In this document: in pieces, positions 10,487-21,725 of the stretch
How positions within the stretch are numbered: the stretch's first letter is position 1
How the letters are laid out: every line of letters begins with the position of its first letter
NCBI RefSeq assembly: GCF_014356525.2
Contig: NC_052505.1
Coordinates: forward strand, 53,868,379-53,932,378
Direction: 5' to 3'
Length of the DNA stretch: 64,000 nt
Origin: Nilaparvata lugens
Taxonomy: Eukaryota > Arthropoda > Insecta > Hemiptera > Delphacidae
Program-made: the position numbers and the translations under genes
The notes under the pieces: model-generated
Told to the model about the DNA's origin: nothing
What the model saw: the letters and a program-made list of their open reading frames with translations, nothing else
Database searches by the model: none

Positions 10487-11760
10487 TAATCAGTTTAAAG
10501 TACTTTGAAATGTAATTTTAAATCACTTTCAAGCACTTTTAAATGATTGTACAATGATTTACAATGCTTTACGTGGGCAAAATTGTGATTTATAAACTAC
10601 TTGAAAATCATTTGAAATCACTTTCAAATGATTGAATAACTTCTTCAGAATCATTTAGAATCATCGATTTATGTACTTTTCGAATCACTTTAAAGCATTT
10701 CAAAGTAGATTTAAATCACTTTTAAATTACTTTTAAATGATTGTACAATGATTTACAATGCTTTAAGTGGGCAAAATTGTGATTTATGAATAACTTTCAA
10801 ATGATTGAATAAGTTCTTTAGAATCATTTGGAATCATCGATCCATGTACATTTTAAATCACTTTAAAGCATTTCAAAGTAGATTCAAATCACTTTTAAAT
10901 TACTTTCAAATGATTGTACAATGATTTACAATGCTTTAAGTGGGCAAAATTGTGATTTATAAATTACTTTCAAATGATTGAATAAGTTCTTTAGAATCAT
11001 TTGGAATCATCGATTCATGTACTTTTCAAATCACTTCAAAGCATTTCAAAGTAGATTCAAATCACTTTCAAATCACTTTCAAATGACTTTACAATGATTT
11101 ACAATGATTTAAGTGGGCAAAATTTCGATTTATAGACTACTTGAAAATCATTTGAAATCACTTTCAAATTATTGAATAATCTCTTTAGAATCATTTGAAT
11201 TTATTGAATTATGTACTTTTTAAATCACTCTAAGGCATTTCAAATTAGATTAAAATCACTTTTCAATTACTCTTTAATCACTCTAAAATGATTTACAATG
11301 CTTCAAGTGGGCAAAATTGTGATTTCTTAACTACTTTAAATCATTTCAGAAATGATTGAATAAGTTCTTAAGAATCATTCAAAATCATTGACTTATGTAC
11401 TTTTCAAATCTCTTCAAAGCATTTCAAAGTAGAATACACATACTCACAAATCATGTTTGAATTACTTCACAATGATCAAAAGTTCTGTGAATGGGCAAAA
11501 TTTGGATTTTTCAACAACTTGAAAATAATTTTGTATCACTTATATTATTGAAAATGTTCTCAAGAATCTTTCAAAATTTAGGCTACTCTAAAATCACTCT
11601 AAATAGCATATCATGGTATAATAAAATCACATTCGAATTCATTTCTAATGAATTACAATGCTTTAAGTGGGCAAAATTTCATGTGTAAACCAGTTGAAAA
11701 CCATTTGAAAAGCACTGTCAATTGATGGAATAAGTCCTTTAGAGTCAGTACCGTATTGTT
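10487..11760. repeat. Satellite array, about 7 units of 173-194 bp
   Basis: The landmark ACAATGCTTTAAGTGGGCAA or a close variant recurs at about 10561, 10755, 10928, 11101, 11295, 11468 and 11655. The spacings are 194, 173, 173, 194, 173 and 187 bp. The long form differs mainly by an extra AAATCATTTGAAATCACTTTC-like block. Each unit is built from shorter AATCACTTTCAAATGATT-like blocks. Copies on the right are more diverged. No coding potential. Confidence 0.9.
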
Positions 11761-12136
11761 CATTCCATATATCAGTACCGGTACCATATTATTTGAAAGT
11801 CGTTTCCAAGCATTATAAAATAACTACCATATCAGTCTGATTAAAATCAATCTGCATAACTGCAGGATAAACCAATTTCATGATCACCCAAGTCAAAAGC
11901 TATGATAATCCACTTTAAATATTATGTGATGGAAAATATATCTTCAATTTTTGGTGACACAAATTATAATCTACTTTCTAGAATAAAAAGGATATTCAGC
12001 TGGATGTAGAAAATTACATGACTTCAAAATTAATTAATAAATCCTTTACTTGAACGCATTCACATCTTATACAGTATATTACTGGATTGGAATTAAATCC
12101 TCTTAATATAATATTATGATCAGGCTCAAAAAGTGT
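11761..12136. other. 3' flank of the minus-strand host gene, non-coding
   Basis: No coding sequence seen. On the minus strand this would be the 3' UTR and downstream region of the exon ending at 12137. Confidence 0.4.
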
Positions 12137-12240
12137 TTAGACACTGTGCTTGCACTTCATGACTGAAGCTCCAAAATCCTCCACTGTCTCGTCTTCATCG
12201 ACTTCAGCATACAGCGAGATGTTTCTTCTTTTCTCCATGT
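12137..12240 (-). CDS. Terminal coding exon of an unidentified host gene
   Basis: On the minus strand an acceptor TTTGTTCACAG is followed directly by ACATGGAGAAAAG at 12240. Joined to the exon at 13,519-13,420, which ends one base into a codon, the frame continues as D-MEKRRNISLYAEVDEDETV and ends CKHSV with TAA at 12139-12137. The peptide is charged, with a basic cluster (EKRR) then an acidic run (EVDEDETVED). I do not recognise the family. The exact phase match and clean splice sites argue for a real gene rather than a transposon. Confidence 0.65.
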
Positions 12241-13419
12241 CTGTGAACAAAAATTAAATCAACTTAATTTTAATTTCATATTTACTGTATAACTTCAGGT
12301 ACAAAAATTAGTGAAAAACGGAAGCATTTGCATGTAGGCCTACAGCAGATCAAGTTCAACAGATAACAAAATTGGAAGCTTGAGAAACTTAGTTATGTGC
12401 ATTATCAATCAATTAATCAATCAATAATAATTATTATGATGAATGTCATCTAAATTTGGAAATAATATGTTTACTTTACTTATCTGCTAGAAATACAAAG
12501 TTATTGTCATGAGAGCTCGTCGTATTGAATTATTTCAGTTGCTATCCTAAAAATGTAATTTTTCACCTATAGATAAATACCACTAGAATATTTTAATGAC
12601 GACTCTGTATTTCAAATCAATAGAACAAAAGAATAGAATATCAAATCATTAGAAATATCCGATCCATCAATTTGAATGGGCATTTTCATGTAAAAATTGG
12701 CATTTGTTCTATAAAACTATGACCAAATAATATTTCGTTGACTAAGTCGAATCTTGAGAAATTATGATTTCAGTATAGCCCACTGTTAATTGTTATAGCC
12801 TTATGTGTCGATTGAAGTATATCAATAACTATGCAAGATAGTCTATGAACTTTCATTTTATTTATTACACAAAATTGTTCTTCATTGCCCTCTTTAATAA
12901 TAATAATACATTTTTATTGCTTCACAAGATACAAAGATGCAATATAAATTTGAATAAACAAATAGAAAAAGGAAAAATATACCGTATCCAAAATAGTAAA
13001 ATACGAATACTTGAATAATTATTTCACACAACAAAACAAGTTTTTTTTGCAAATAAGGTAGGCAACTCCCGAGGTACCTATATAGTATTCGACCTGATAT
13101 TAACTATTATTGACTCTATCTATTTATTTGTTTCTCTTGATTAACACGACAAGTATTAGTTTATTCGTTGAAAAATATATTGAGTATTTGTAATATAATA
13201 TATTACAGGGCATATTATGTAGGCTATAGCCTATATGTAATGTGATAAATCACATAATGGTATGTGTAATTAATGGATGTAAAACATCCATGAGTCATTA
13301 CAGAAGGCAACCCCGAATTTAGATAGCATTCACTTGACTATTGCTTGGTGAGCTATATTCCATTCTCATTTACAGAGATACAATTAAATCATAATGAACC
13401 ATATTAAGACTTTTTTTAC
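12241..13419 (-). other. Intron of the host gene
   Basis: This lies between two exons that splice in frame. It begins on the minus strand with GTAAAAAAAG and ends TTGTTCACAG. It is AT-rich with no recognised gene. Confidence 0.55.
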
Positions 13420-13519
13420 CTGCGCGCTCTTCTAAATGTCGGTTGCAGGAGCCAATCGTTGACTTCTTCTCCAATGACAGACTCATTGACCATCTCTCAG
13501 AAATTTCTTTGGCAGACAC
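13420..13519 (-). CDS. Penultimate coding exon of the unidentified host gene
   Basis: A 100-bp exon bounded on the minus strand by acceptor CCTTCCAG and donor GCGCAG|GTAAAAA. It reads without stops in the one frame that continues into the next exon: VSAKEISERWSMSLSLEKKS, then STIGSCNRHLEERA. The upstream exons are not in view. The Gypsy element at 13,603-21,516 would lie in the preceding intron, about 80 bases from this acceptor. Function is unknown; the sequence has no domain I can name. Confidence 0.65.
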
Positions 13520-13602
13520 CTGGAAGGATAAGATTAGATTTTAGGATTGGAAAGAATCATAATATAGATACTTACAGATATATAATTATATATACAATGT
13601 CA

Positions 13603-15985
13603 TGTTATTTTTTATAGTTAAATAACGATTAGCCTCCTGCTTGGCATCAGTCGGTAGAGCATGAAATATTTTAATAATTATAAAAATTAGGTCGTGGTTT
13701 TTAATAGGATACAGGCTCATAAAAATCTTTATAGGCCCAGATATGAGCTTCCACAATAATTCTGATAATTCATTAAAAAATATATATATGGTACTTATCC
13801 TATAGTATTGAGGAATAAAAATAAATCGCACACCATAAACAATTTGATACATATATTAACAAATATTGCAAAAAATAAATCAGAGCAAAAAATATATAGA
13901 GCGATAAAAGATATATAATATAAAATAGAACAATAATCGAAATCAATAAAATATCACAGGCTAAATACTATTCTCTAAATTCTACAGCACGAAACGTTAC
14001 CATCTGCTTTTACTTTTCTGATCATATGCATCTATTTGCATGTAGCTGCGATATCAGCTTGCTAATGCCTGTCGACTTGGACAATTCCATTAAACTAAAT
14101 TCTAAAAATCAACTTGATAAATTGACACTTAATAATCCAAATATATATATTTAATTCTATAGTATCTAATAGATATCTTTGTAATAAATATATTTTTTAT
14201 CTCAGGGTGCGAGATTCGGCACCTGACGGAATAAATAGAGCAATTCATCTAGTGAATCAGAGCTACAACAAACTATTGCAAATTATATTGCAGAAATTAA
14301 TGACCATATGAATGTGTATTAACAGCCTAGATTTTATACTTCTTTGATTTATAGATCTTCTGATATGTGGATTGATTCATTACTTTTCTAATAAAATACC
14401 TTTAATACTACATTTACTTGCGCAAGTATTTTTTTTACCAAATTCTTAATTTATAAGAAGACCCTTTCGACGAGCTAGCTTTGATTCTTATGTAAATTCG
14501 AAGCACTGAGGGCGCCCTATCACTATTTCAATATTTCTCACTCACGTGTCGGAATTTTCTTATGAGCTGCTGATGTCGATCCAACTCCTGGTGGTCCTGG
14601 ATTATTGTAGCCGGAGTCATCTCTTCCAAGGGGTTACAAAATTATTTAAAATGACTTTTGCTTTATAAGAGCATCACAAAGTCTTATAAGAAATTTAGTA
14701 ATTCTGTTTAACTTCAAATTATTACAATATATAGCAAGGTATTATGCTCTATAATTTTTAGGGACCTCTCATGGTGGCAGTTGGCAGGCGAGTGTCATTC
14801 TCCTTTCTCAATTTTACAATTCTCATTTCCGATTTTCAAATTTGCATAAAATTTGAATATTCTAGTCCTCCGCCATTCAAGGCTCAAATAGACCGTGCTA
14901 AAATATTAAATTATTACTTATGTTATAATATATATACAGTAGCCTCTCTCTTAACCGGACACCTTTTAACCGGACATCGGTTTAACCAGACTACACTCCA
15001 CAGAAGTGACATCTCTTTAACCGGAAAATAATCATCAGCACATCGGTTCAACCGGACTGTACAGTACTTCTGCACCTGCCACGAATCATAATGGGTGTTT
15101 GGTTTTAAATATTTTAAATGTAAAAAGGCTTAGCAACTAACTATTTTCTTGTGTTTTGTGTTCACAGATATCATAATAAAGCGTCTAGTTTTATTATTTT
15201 TATGTAAAAGTCATTATTGGCTTATAAACTACAAAATATGCATACCAATTCAACGACTTTTAGGGAACGTCGGTTTAACCGGAAAAAACGTTATCCGGAC
15301 TGGCCTCAGTCCCGATGAGTCCGGATAAGAGAGAGGCTACTGTATAATAATTTCTAATGCCTTCGGGCCATATCCAAAACATAGACTATACAACAATTTT
15401 TTCATAAACTCTATTTATTTGTAGAAATATATACAAATATTTTTGAATCAGCTCACTATTGCCGCCTATCAATTGCCATTATTTGATTGGTGCATGGAAA
15501 TTATTACAGTATTCATGCACCTGGTGACCTCCTACTTCCTTAATACATTTAATTATTTTTATTGGGTTTTCAAATATGCTCTCTACATGCTAATTAATTT
15601 TTTATAGGTTATTTTTTTGTTCCATACATCATAATAATCAGCCACGTGAGACCTTTAGTTCCTCAAATTGCATACCGTTTTGCCACAATAAATTTCTGTC
15701 AAGGTGTTTGGTCAGATTCTACATTGTATGGCTCGGTCGATCGTTAGGTCGCCGATCACTAAATATTTATGCCAAACCTCAATTTTCAATATTTTATATA
15801 ATATTATATATTAGCAAAAAATTATTTCAATTCCTCTTAGGCTGTTGTACATTTTAGCCAGGATGTCTGATATTATCTAATCTTTATGTTATCTCTTTGG
15901 CGATATTAGCCCATTACTTCACTTAGACCTATAAATATTTCAACTAGGGATTTTTATTTATCTATCCAAATTACAATATGTTACA
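13603..15985 (-). repeat. LTR (3' LTR of the minus-strand Gypsy element), split by a MITE
   Basis: It is collinear with 19,548-21,516. It is 2383 bp, or 1975 bp without the inserted MITE and its TA duplication, against 1969 bp for the other LTR. The two LTRs differ by many substitutions, so insertion was not recent. Short ORFs inside (for example 13,586-13,852) have no recognised function. Confidence 0.85.
14937..15342. mobile_element. 406-bp Tigger/pogo-type MITE
   Basis: The ends CAGTAGCCTCTCTCTTAACC and, inverted, CAGTAGCCTCTCTCTTATCC match over 24 bases with one change. TA dinucleotides flank both sides. The sister LTR at about 20,860 lacks the insert, which gives an empty site. The inner sequence has repeated AACCGGAC motifs. 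No transposase is encoded. Confidence 0.9.
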
Positions 15986-17073
15986 CACGCCCCTGGATTT
16001 GAATTCAAAATATTTGAGAATCACAATGTTTTTAATGAAAATCCATCCTTCAACACATCGACATATTCCATACTTTGTCTACAAAAATATACTCTCAAAA
16101 TTTTACAATAGTTCGCAGATCTTATCTGCTGCGCCCCCCTTAGACCTCTATCAAATACAATAACAAATTCTCCTTATCAATACAAAAATATCATAAATAT
16201 AACATCTTAGACATATTCCTTATTTCAACACTTATAACACAGTATTTTTAAATTTGCCGCTCGCAAGGCCGCCAACCCAACTCCATATATTACACTTGAA
16301 ATTCTCTTAAAATAGATTTCTTTCAAACAATAACTTCGATGTACAAATTTTCTGAGGCTTATATTTCATTGTAATTCCTAGGTCTTAATATAAATAATTT
16401 TCTATATATCGGGTATATTTCCTTTCTTTTGCAACATGGTTTTTTGGCTTTTGTGGTAACTAGCATTCAATTGAGGTTTTTTAGTGACAAACATGGCATA
16501 AACTGATGGTCATAAATTATAAAACATATAAATAAATATATTAACATTGATAAATACGATAAATGACAATAATAAATAACATTCTTTGGTACAATATTTT
16601 TCTTTTCGTAATCATATATGTTGAGTCTACTAATCCTGGATATCTGCTTTCTGACGTCATATTCTCTGGCCTTGCGTTCTACAGCACAAAACTAACCTTA
16701 TTCGTCACATTTTTCACATTTAAGGTAATTTACTCAATTTATTTTCTACTATCCCTGTTTGTGTCTTATTTTATATGGCGTAGATTATCAAATTACATAC
16801 TTAAAAATCATTCTTTCGATTTTTTCAGGCCTCTAACAGTTGGAAGGAATTAAAACGTTGGATTGTTGCCATGCGGTCTAGGTCAAGATTAAATTTATCA
16901 TGATAGGTCAGTAATTCTTCTGATGATGACGTTTTCTCTTGATTACTTATCATATTTATTTCAAATTCGATGATATTTTATGTAGAATTGTTGTGGTTTT
17001 CCCGTATCTTTTGGCCTTCTGCTTGTAGCTATACTGCTGTAGGCCGTTTGGTTATCTGCTGTCCGGTTGTTAT
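15986..17073. other. Internal non-coding region of the Gypsy element (3' side)
   Basis: Expected to hold the polypurine tract and remnants beyond integrase. The plus-strand hydrophobic ORF at 16,563-16,853 is antisense to the element and AT-driven; I do not call it. Confidence 0.5.
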
Positions 17074-17433
17074 TCATAGATGAGGCTGTCCTGATGATGA
17101 TTTATCCTTCATAAATATAAAACCCCAGTATCTGGTATATTTTTTCAAACAATTCCTATCTTCCTGGCATATATCGCGAGCTTTTATTATTCTGGCCACT
17201 TTTTTATGCATGCTTTTGAAATAACAGCTTTCTTCTAGTAGGTGGAGGGTCTTCGTAGTTCCAAAATGTCCAATACGTTTGTGAGCTTCTTTTATCAAAT
17301 CTGTTTCCATGTTAGCGGGGATTATTAGGCGCCAGTCGTAAGTATTTTTAGCCGGTCGGTGGAACATAAATCCTTTGTAGCGGGTGTACTGTCGCAGGTA
17401 ATCGGGCGGTTCAGTAGCTCCTTCTTCCATCAA
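17074..17433 (-). pseudogene. Gypsy integrase zinc-binding remnant
   Basis: The 119-residue frame contains EAHKRIGHFGTTKTLHLL, the His pair of the integrase zinc-binding domain, and then ARDICQEDR. Here one of the two expected Cys residues is Arg. The DDE catalytic core is absent. The phrase YTRYKGF near the start recurs as YTRYWGF near the end, which suggests an internal duplication or rearrangement at the deletion point. Confidence 0.7.
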
Positions 17434-17511
17434 TTCGCGGATCTGGGACAGTCTTGGGTCTTCGTATTGGGTGATGCGGATTTTTTCAGGGGTTAATACG
17501 GCAGTGTGAAT

Positions 17512-17865
17512 TCATGGTTGGATATTAGGGGGATATGGTATGCTTTCTCCACTCTTTACGGCGAAACATTTCAGGTTGGTATCTTGACAATATGTAGCAT
17601 CTATTTCTCTGGATAGAAAATCGGCGGTGTGATTTTTCTTTCCTGGTAGATGGGTCAATTCGATATCATCTCCTATCTGTACCTGGTTCTCAGTTGTTAG
17701 ACTTGGTACATCCATATTCTCAATTTCATGGATACTCCACCTCCTCGGCACGCCTTCCATGTAGTGAGCGAAGTGTATCTCCATAATTCCTTCCGTGCGC
17801 TTCTTCAGATCAAGCGGTACTATAACTTCGTGTGATTCGGGTTCGATAAAAGCATGGAATTTCAA
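17512..17865 (-). pseudogene. Fusion of post-protease segment to the end of RNase H (RT deleted)
   Basis: The N-terminal part (MKFHAFIEPESHEVIVPLDL) continues the protease region. It then passes directly into IELTHLPGKKNHTADFLSRE, the C-terminal signature of Gypsy RNase H. The whole RT and most of RNase H are missing in between, roughly 1.5 kb or more compared with a normal pol. The junction lies around codons 70-80. Confidence 0.7.
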
Positions 17866-18237
17866 GGTTTGGAAATTTAAACAGGCTTGGGAATGTTGGA
17901 GAAAATCTGTACCTATTATTATGTGCGGACTGGATACAGGTGATACAAGAAATGTATAAGCGAATCATTGTTGTTGAAGGTTTATTTCCAGTTATATGTA
18001 TTTGCCGTCCTGGACTGATACCTGATACATATATATGTTGGTTAGCGGTAGAGTAGCTAATTTTGTTTTTTCTTTCAGACGTTGAAATATGTCTGTTTGT
18101 ATGAGGCTACATTGTGAACCACTATCTACTCATGCTTGAACCTTCATCCATATATTTCGATATCAATATATGCCTGCATTTGGATATCGGGTGGCCTGCT
18201 TTCTTTCTCAGTTTCTTCTAACAAAGTTTCTGGTAAA
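17866..18237 (-). pseudogene. Gypsy aspartic protease remnant
   Basis: On the minus strand the active-site sequence VDSGSQCSL is read with DSG at 18,126-18,118. A TGA lies two codons upstream and another stop about 45 codons downstream. It lies just after gag, as expected, and is not open through its length. Confidence 0.65.
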
Positions 18238-19494
18238 TCATTTCTGAAGGTGGTGTATGATGTTGAAATAACTTGCTTTTCTGTGTTTGTTTCTGTGTTT
18301 GGAGCTTGTAGGTGTTATATCGGGGGTATCATATAGTCGTGGTTTATTAGCTGTAGCTTTCTGTGTATCTGGTGGCGGGTCGTTGGGTGTTGGGTTCTGT
18401 GTTTTTTGTTGGTTTAATCCTGTTGCATGCGCTAATGTATAATTTGTGCTTATTTGTTGAGGTGGCGGTTTGTAATTTCTGTTGTAATTTTTCTGAGTGT
18501 AACCATTATTTGAGTTTAATCGATCACGGCCATCATAATAATTCCTGCGAGTGTTCTGATGTGTGTAATGATTAGTTGTACGATTTTGAAAATTTTTACT
18601 ATTCCAGCTACTATTTTGTTTGTGCTCATAGCGGCGTTCAAATTGTGGGGCAGATCGGGAGCGATCATATGATACCGGTTCATAGTTTTGGCTGGTATAC
18701 TGATTACTTTTTGAGTTATGTTGATTCTGTGTGTACCTTTGGTCTGATCTGTGGTTTGACATTGCCATCGCAGACTGTATGCCATATAGATGATTTATTA
18801 GTTGTTTGCAATCAGTAATGGGTTGAGTGGCGAGTGCCATTCTAACTTGATACGGTAGCTTCTTTAAAATAATACTCGCTAATGCTGATTCGTTAATGGG
18901 CTCGCTCAGTTGAGAATTTTTGAACTGTAGGGCAGTGACGAAAGTGGTACATGCACCGTCTAAATTAGGGTTGAAATCGCATGATATGATATCCGCTAGC
19001 ACGTCCAACTGTTTACTTCTGCTCCAATACTGTTCCAGGAAGACAGCTATAAACTCATCCAATGATGTAAATTCATGGGCTCTACTCCAAAAGAACATCA
19101 GGGGTTTGCCAATTAATAAACTAGTCAAACGAAGACGCCACATACTCCAAGAGGTAGGTGCAAGAGTTTGTACTAATTTTATCTGATCAATGAATGGTTG
19201 AGGTTGCAAATGGCGATCAGTATTATCGAATTCACCCAATCCTTGCAATATACTATGTGAATTAATGTTATCGGCTTGAATTCCATGAGGTCGTTGTTGG
19301 ATATAATTTTCTAATACTGTTATTTTCTCCTGTGCCATCTGCCATTGACTATTATTTGTAATTTTATTAGCATTTACTTCTTGATCTAATTGAGTCAAAG
19401 TGGATTTTTGAATTAGTAGAGTTCCCTTTAAAGCCTTACAGGCTTCTGTGTTCTGATTGATACTACCTTGCAGTTGGTTCATTTTTGTAGACAT
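18238..19494 (-). CDS. gag: Gag-like protein of the Gypsy element, intact frame, no zinc knuckle
   Basis: This 418-residue frame starts 54 bases inside the 5' LTR boundary. The first ~90 residues look coiled-coil forming (STKMNQLQGSINQNTEACKA onward). Residues about 90-240 have a retrotransposon gag/capsid-like helical pattern, including PTSWSMWRLRLTSLLIGKPL and AVFLEQYWSR. The tail, from about 250, is rich in Asn, Gln, Tyr and Arg, with no CCHC zinc knuckle; the basic tail may bind RNA instead. It is the only intact frame of this element. Several plus-strand ORFs across it are antisense by-products. Confidence 0.75.
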   Translation of the reverse strand: MSTKMNQLQGSINQNTEACKALKGTLLIQKSTLTQLDQEVNANKITNNSQWQMAQEKITVLENYIQQRPHGIQADNINSHSILQGLGEFDNTDRHLQPQPFIDQIKLVQTLAPTSWSMWRLRLTSLLIGKPLMFFWSRAHEFTSLDEFIAVFLEQYWSRSKQLDVLADIISCDFNPNLDGACTTFVTALQFKNSQLSEPINESALASIILKKLPYQVRMALATQPITDCKQLINHLYGIQSAMAMSNHRSDQRYTQNQHNSKSNQYTSQNYEPVSYDRSRSAPQFERRYEHKQNSSWNSKNFQNRTTNHYTHQNTRRNYYDGRDRLNSNNGYTQKNYNRNYKPPPQQISTNYTLAHATGLNQQKTQNPTPNDPPPDTQKATANKPRLYDTPDITPTSSKHRNKHRKASYFNIIHHLQK

Positions 19495-19547
19495 ATTAAT
19501 TTGTTTATTTTGTATGTAAATTGTTTAAAGAATTTTATAGGTTGTCA

Positions 19548-21516
19548 CGTTATTCTCTATAATTAAATAACGATTAGCCTCCTGCTTGGCTTCAATCGGT
19601 AGAGCATGAAATATTTTAATAATTATGAGAATCAGGTCATGGTTTTTAATAGGATACAGTCTCATAAATATCTTTATAGGCCCAGATATGAGCTTCCACA
19701 ATAATACTGATAATTCATTTAAAAAAATATATATATATAATACTTATCCTATAGTATTGAGGAATAAAAATAAATCGTACACCATAAACAATTTGATACA
19801 TATATTAACAAATATCTCAAAAAATAAATCAGAGCAAAAATATATAGAGCGACAGAAATATATAATATAAGATAAAACAATAATCGAAATCAATAAAATA
19901 TCACAGGCTAATACTATCCATAGAGTTTTATAGCACGAAATGCTACCATGTGCTTTCATTTTCATGATCATATGCATTTATTTGCATGTAGCTGAGATAT
20001 CAACTTGCTAATACTTGTCGACTTGGACCATTCAATTTAGAATAAATTCTTAAAATCAGCATGACAAATTTACAAACTAGTGATCCCAATATATATATCA
20101 AATTCTATAGTTTCCAATAGATTTCTTTGTAATAAATATATTTTTTATCTCAGGGTGCGAGATTCGGCACCTGAAGGAATAAATAGAGCGATTCATCTAG
20201 TGAATCGGAGCTGCATTACATTATCGCAAATTATATTGCAGAAATTAATGATCATATGAATATTGTATTAACAGCCTAGATCTTGGACTTCTTTGATTGA
20301 TAGATCTTCTGATATATGGATTGATTTGTTACCATCTAATAAAATACGTTTTATACTATCTTTACTTGTGCAAGTATCTTTACCAAATTCTTAATTTATA
20401 GAAAACCCTTTCGACGAGTTAGATTTGATTCTTATTCAATTTCGAAGCACTGAGGGCGCTCTATGACTATTTCAATATTTTTCACTCATGTGCCGAAATT
20501 TTCTATGAGCTGCTGATGTCGATCCTACTCCTGGTGGTCCTGGATTATTGTAGCCGGAGTCGTCTCTTCCAAGGGGTTAAAAATTATTTAAAAATGACTT
20601 TTGCTTTATATGAGCATCACAAAGTCTTATGAGAAAATTTAGTAATTCAATTTAACTTTAAATTATTACAAGGTACGGTAGGGTATTGCACTCTATAATT
20701 TTTGGTGACCTCTCATGGTGGTAGTTGGCAGGCGAGTGGGGTTCTCGTTTCTCATTTCTACAATTTTCATTTCCGATTTCTAAATTTACATAAAATTTGA
20801 ATATTCTATTCCTCCGCCATTCAAGGCTCAAATAGACCGTACCAAAATATTAAATTATTAATTATTTCACATCTTCAACAGTTTCTTTGTCTTCGGGCCA
20901 TATCCAAAACATAAATTATACAACTATATTTTACAAATTCTTATCATTTGTAGAGATATATACAAATATTTTTGAACCGGCTCACTATTGCCGCCTATCA
21001 ATTGCCACTATTTGATTGGTGCATGCAAATTATTACAGTATTCATGCGCCCAGTAACCTCCTACTTCCTTAATACATTTAATTATGTTTGTTGGGGTTTT
21101 TAAATATGCTTTTCACATGCCAAGTAATTTTTTATAGATTATTAGTTGTTTTGTATATTACAATAATTAGCCACGTGAGACTTTTAGTTCCTCAAGTTGC
21201 ATACTGTTTTGCCACAATAAATTTCTGCCAAGGTGTTTGGTCAGATTCTACATTGTATGGCTCGGTCGATCGTTAGGTCGCCGATCAGTAAATGTTTTAT
21301 GCCTAACCTCAATTTTCAATATTTTATATAATATTATATAGTAGCAGAAATTATTTCCATTCCTCTTCGGCTGTTGTACAATTTAGCCAGGATGTCTGAT
21401 ATTATCTAATCTTTAACGTTATCATCTTTGGCGATATTAGCCTATTACTTCACTCAGACCTATAAATCTTTCAACTAGGGATTTTTATTTATCCATCCAA
21501 AATCAAATATGTTACA
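19548..21516 (-). repeat. LTR (5' LTR of the minus-strand Gypsy element)
   Basis: Collinear with 13,603-15,985 and lacking the MITE. It ends GTTACA like its partner. It starts CG rather than TG, a likely point change. No clear target-site duplication was found outside the two LTRs. Confidence 0.85.
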
Positions 21517-21532
21517 AGGTCTGGAGCAAAAC

Positions 21533-21725
21533 AGCTATTCTATTATCGCCAAATGCGATAACAACAAATGAAAGATTAGATAATAACAGGTACCATGGCT
21601 AAAATTAGAACAGCCGGATAGAAAAGAATTTTATTTGCTGTTTATTATATCATATGAAGAATTGGAAATTTTGAGGTTAGGCTTTAATACCTACTGATGA
21701 GCAACCTAATAATCGATCAAGCCTT
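21533..21725 (+). repeat. Inverted, diverged fragment of the same LTR family
   Basis: Starting 17 bases after the LTR, the sequence resembles the reverse complement of the LTR's right end: the order TCGCCAAA, GATTAGATAATA, GGCTAAAAT, AACAGCC, TTTTGAGGTT is kept. It is in the opposite orientation to the adjacent LTR and much more diverged. It may be the start of the LTR-like copy that resumes at about 27,640. Confidence 0.55.

Larger units (their letters stand above)
13603..21516 (-). mobile_element. Ty3/Gypsy LTR retrotransposon with both LTRs, internally deleted
   Basis: Two long direct repeats (13,603-15,985 and 19,548-21,516) enclose a minus-strand gag, a protease remnant and integrase/RNase H scraps. 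The left repeat starts TGTTAT and ends GTTACA. On the minus strand the LTR therefore starts TGTAAC and ends in CA, the normal TG...CA form; the other copy has CG for its first two plus-strand bases. A purine-rich AGGGGCGTG precedes the 3' LTR on the minus strand, as expected for a polypurine tract. The internal region is only about 3.56 kb because RT and the integrase core are missing. The element cannot move on its own. Confidence 0.85.

Noticed and set aside
16563..16853. Hydrophobic 96-codon plus-strand ORF resembling a membrane protein
   Set aside because: It lies antisense inside the internal region of the Gypsy element, in AT-rich DNA where Phe/Ile/Leu/Tyr codons arise by chance. No initiation context or relatives recognised.
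18363..19186. Several plus-strand ORFs of 70-88 codons
   Set aside because: Antisense by-products of the open gag frame on the minus strand.
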